A stretch of DNA of 17,410 bases. It comes from an uncultured Eubacterium sp. Lineage in GTDB: Bacteria; Bacillota; Clostridia; Lachnospirales; Lachnospiraceae. A model generated the notes under the pieces. It saw only the letters and a list, made by a program, of their open reading frames with translations. It searched no databases and was not told where the DNA came from. How positions within the stretch are numbered: the first letter of the stretch is position 1; the number at the start of each line of letters is the position of its first letter. Positions 15,101 through 17,410 of the stretch are shown here, one piece after another. A program made the translations under genes and the position numbers. The stretch lies in the NCBI GenBank assembly GCA_900551945.1, contig URYE01000061.1, positions 1 through 17,410 of the forward strand, in the 5' to 3' direction.

Positions 15101-16063
15101 ATGTTTGAAGCTTGTATAATTGGTTTTTTTATTGATTTGGTGCTTGGTGACCCTTATTGGTTTACACTTCACCCTATAAGACTTATAGGTAGGCTTATAT
15201 CATTTATGGAAAAGCTTACAAGAAAGCTATTTCCAGATACTAATAAAGGCTGTCTTTTGGCAGGCGGGGTTACGGCAATTGTGGTAACATTTATATCGAC
15301 TGCTATTCCAGCTATTATTATTATATGGTGTAATAGTATAAATTATTGGCTTAGTTTAGCCGTTCAAAGTATTATGTGTTATTTTATCTTTGCATTAAAA
15401 TCCCTAAAAACAGAAAGTATGAAGGTGTATTATGCTTTGGAAAATAAAGGACTAGAAGCAGGAAGAAAAGCTGTTTCAATGATTGTTGGCAGAGATACAG
15501 ACTGCCTTGACGAACAAGGGATAATTAAGGCTGCTATAGAAACTGTTGCTGAAAATTCGAGTGATGGTATTATAGCACCACTTACCTTTATGATGCTTGG
15601 TGGGCCAATAGCTGGCTTTTTTTATAAGGCAATTAACACAATGGATTCTATGATTGGTTATAAAAATGAAAAATATCTTTATTTTGGGCGAGTTGCAGCG
15701 AAAGCAGACGATGTTGTAAACTTTATTCCTGCAAGACTTTCGGCGATTTTTATGATGTCGGCTGCTTTTATAATGCCAGGTTTTGATGGCAAAGGAAGTG
15801 TGCGTATATTTAAACGTGACAGAATGAAAAGTTCTAGTCCTAATTCAGCACAGACAGAAGCGGTGTGTGCAGGGGCTATGGATATTGAGCTTTTAGGTGA
15901 TGCGTATTATTTTGGGGTGCTTCATAAGAAACAGACAATAGGCGACCCTATACGAAAAATTGAAAGGAAAATGATTGTAGAAGTTAATAGGCTTTTATAT
16001 GGGACAGTAATACTTGCGATGGTGGTGTTTTCTATTATTAAGTTTATGTGGAAAATGATATGA
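15101..16063 (+). CDS. cbiB: Adenosylcobinamide-phosphate synthase
   Basis: CbiB is a membrane enzyme that attaches (R)-1-amino-2-propanol O-phosphate to adenosylcobyric acid. It has 320 aa, normal for the family. Conserved segments: DLVLGDPYWFTLHPIRLIG (12-30), the strongly conserved AAIETVAENSSDGIIAPLTF (144-163), KAINTMDSMIGY (176-187), ADDVVNFIPARLSA and SPNSAQTEAVCAGAMDIELLG. Several hydrophobic helices are visible. GGAG lies 5 bases before the ATG. Its last four codons and stop (W-K-M-I-stop) lie within the terminal repeat of palindromic element A2, so that insertion defines the C-terminus. The aminopropanol donor would come from the decarboxylase gene that follows. Confidence 0.96.
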   Translation: MFEACIIGFFIDLVLGDPYWFTLHPIRLIGRLISFMEKLTRKLFPDTNKGCLLAGGVTAIVVTFISTAIPAIIIIWCNSINYWLSLAVQSIMCYFIFALKSLKTESMKVYYALENKGLEAGRKAVSMIVGRDTDCLDEQGIIKAAIETVAENSSDGIIAPLTFMMLGGPIAGFFYKAINTMDSMIGYKNEKYLYFGRVAAKADDVVNFIPARLSAIFMMSAAFIMPGFDGKGSVRIFKRDRMKSSSPNSAQTEAVCAGAMDIELLGDAYYFGVLHKKQTIGDPIRKIERKMIVEVNRLLYGTVILAMVVFSIIKFMWKMI

Positions 16064-16267
16064 TATTGGGAAGTCGATGGATAAAAACTAAGTAGTTCTA
16101 AGATGTGCTGATTTATGTATTGAAGCCGAACGTGAACGCAATCAATGCGACATCGTGTCGCTGATTGCTTGCCCCGACGTCCTTGTCGGGACATCACTGG
16201 TTTGTAACAGCACAACTAAGAACTACTAAGTTTTTACCATATACTCCCCAATATCATATCATTTTCC
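16050..16267. mobile_element. Palindromic MITE-like element A2 with GC-rich core
   Basis: A 218-bp element. The left end, starting GGAAAATGATATGATATTGG at 16050, and the right end (to 16267) are inverted repeats with 24 of 25 matching bases. Pairing continues inward over about 50 bp (ATGGATAAAAACTAAGTAGT against ACTACTAAGTTTTTACCAT, then CTAAG and GTGCTG/CAGCAC). The core is visibly GC-richer than its surroundings. It holds two further hairpins: GCAATCA..GCGACA with TGTCGCTGATTGC (16138-16168) and CCCGAC with GTCGGG (16173-16190). It has no ORF. It overlaps the end of cbiB by 14 bases and shares arms with element A1. Confidence 0.82.
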
Positions 16268-16343
16268 TAGTGCGTTTTTACGATATGTGTATTATATTTG
16301 AATTGAATGTAAAATTATTCTTGTGTTAGGAGAGTTGAGTGTG

Positions 16344-17408
16344 ATGGAAAATGTTCATGGTGGAGATATTTATAGATATGATGATGTGCTTGATTTTTCG
16401 GCTAATATTAATCCACTTGGAACGCCTGAAACTGTGAAAAGGGCGATTGTTGGGAGTGTTTCTAATATTGGGGCATATCCGTCGATGTATTGTGATAGTT
16501 TGAGGGATAAGCTTGCTTTGTATTATAATAATAAAGGAAATGATATACATAGTGAGCAGATTATTTGTGGCAATGGGGCAGCAGATGTTATTTTTCGCTA
16601 TGCGTTTGCCCTAAGACCTAAAAATGCTCTTGTAATTTCGCCTTGTTTTGCAGAATATGAAAATGCGTTGAAAAGTGCAGGGTGTGAAAATATTTTCCAT
16701 TATATGTTAAATACAACTACTTTTTGCATTGAAAATGATATTTTTAAGCTGTTAGATAATGACTTAGATGTGATTTTTTTGTGTAATCCTAATAATCCTA
16801 CAGGAATTGTTGTACCATGTGATATAATGTGTGGTATAGTAGCAAAGTGTGAAAAGAAAAATATAAAGGTTTTTATTGATGAGTGTTTTCTTGATTTTCT
16901 TGATAAGGAAGATGAGTATTCTTATATAGATAGAGTAAATACTTATAAAAATGTATTTGTATTAAAAGCATTTACAAAGATATATGCTATTGCGGGACTG
17001 CGATTGGGGTATGGCGTTACGGCTGATATTGAATTAATTGAAAAAATGTATGAAGTAGGTGCACCCTGGAATGTATCTACGTTGGCTCAGGTCGCAGGAC
17101 TTGTGGCACTTGATGAAATAGAGTATAAGAATTATACAAAGCAGTATGTAAAGAATGAAAGACAGTATCTTTATGATGAATTTGATAAGCTTAATATAAA
17201 GTATTGGAAAGGCGAAGCTGATTATATTTTTTTTAAGGCGCAGGATAATTTGAAGGAGAAGTTGCTTGATAAGGGTATTCTTATAAGGGATTGCAGTAAT
17301 TATGTTAATCTTAGTAGGGGGTATTATAGGATTGCTGTGAAGGGGCATAAGGATAATGAGAAACTTATTAAGGCGTTACGAGAAGTTAGTGTCGTAGGGG
17401 GAAAATGA
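16344..17408 (+). CDS. cobD: Threonine-phosphate decarboxylase (CobD/CobC-type aminotransferase fold)
   Basis: A PLP enzyme of fold type I that decarboxylates L-threonine phosphate to (R)-1-amino-2-propanol phosphate, the arm used by CbiB. It has 354 aa, as expected. VHGGDIY and LDFSANINPLGTP (16-28) open the protein as in CobD. Then come GNGAADVIF (76-84), LCNPNNPTG (146-154), IDECFLDF (178-185) and the PLP lysine K212 in FTKIYAIAGLRLGYG. The histidinol-phosphate aminotransferases are the closest relatives, but the N-terminus and the cluster favour CobD. AGGAG (16328-16332) lies 11 bases before this ATG and 8 before an adjacent GTG (16341), which could be the true start. The stop codon lies within the start of element A3. 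Confidence 0.94.
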   Translation: MENVHGGDIYRYDDVLDFSANINPLGTPETVKRAIVGSVSNIGAYPSMYCDSLRDKLALYYNNKGNDIHSEQIICGNGAADVIFRYAFALRPKNALVISPCFAEYENALKSAGCENIFHYMLNTTTFCIENDIFKLLDNDLDVIFLCNPNNPTGIVVPCDIMCGIVAKCEKKNIKVFIDECFLDFLDKEDEYSYIDRVNTYKNVFVLKAFTKIYAIAGLRLGYGVTADIELIEKMYEVGAPWNVSTLAQVAGLVALDEIEYKNYTKQYVKNERQYLYDEFDKLNIKYWKGEADYIFFKAQDNLKEKLLDKGILIRDCSNYVNLSRGYYRIAVKGHKDNEKLIKALREVSVVGGK

Positions 17409-17410
17409 TA
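17399..17410. mobile_element. Left end of a third palindromic element (A3), cut by the window
   Basis: The window ends in GGGAAAATGATA, which matches the first 11 bases of the A2 terminal repeat (GGAAAATGATA) exactly. Like A2 it sits on the stop codon of a cobalamin gene. Only 11-12 bases are visible, so the call rests on the match plus the repeated position. Confidence 0.45.

Overview
This window looks like the chromosome of an anaerobic, low-GC Gram-positive bacterium of the class Clostridia. A Lachnospiraceae-type genome is the best guess. That rests on AT-rich codon use, strong AGGAGG-type ribosome sites, an anaerobic (Cbi-type) cobalamin pathway, a hybrid-cluster-protein module and the style of the proteins. 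I cannot name a species.

Left end (1-2570): a possible 26-codon ORF with its own hairpin comes first. Then comes a compact redox module on the + strand: hcp (hydroxylamine reductase / nitrosative stress), a 61-aa DUF1858 CxxC protein and a 61-aa ferredoxin. A CRP/FNR-like palindrome resembling the clostridial HcpR box lies upstream of hcp. The module ends at a 134-bp nested inverted repeat that also ends the converging gene. Middle left (2569-4761): a LysR-type regulator with its middle deleted (minus strand) is divergent from a MATE efflux pump (plus strand), with readable promoters for both.

Right part (5017-17408): twelve co-oriented genes of cobalamin synthesis: cobA/cobO, cobT, cbiD, cbiF, cbiH, a cbiE-cbiT fusion, cbiA, cobU, cobS, a second short CobU-family gene, cbiB and a cobD-type threonine-phosphate decarboxylase. 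Together they cover part of corrin ring methylation and contraction (CbiH, CbiF, CbiD, CbiET), a,c-amidation (CbiA), adenosylation (CobA), aminopropanol arm synthesis and attachment (CobD, CbiB) and nucleotide loop assembly (CobU, CobS, CobT). The chelatase, cbiL, cbiG, cbiJ, cbiC and cbiP are not here and must lie elsewhere if the pathway is complete. I see no cobalamin riboswitch.

The least explained content is non-coding. (A) A family of long palindromic, MITE-like elements has three copies (the third cut by the window end). All sit exactly at the 3' ends of cobalamin genes (cbiET, cbiB, cobD), and in two cases the terminal repeat supplies the stop codon. (B) A dispersed repeat of about 100 bp lies upstream of the MATE gene and of cbiF, with a duplicated TGCCRTYGTCAAACA motif and a conserved leftward promoter-like arrangement. 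(C) The nested inverted repeat lies between the ferredoxin and LysR genes. These repeats account for much of the loose spacing in what would otherwise be a tight operon.
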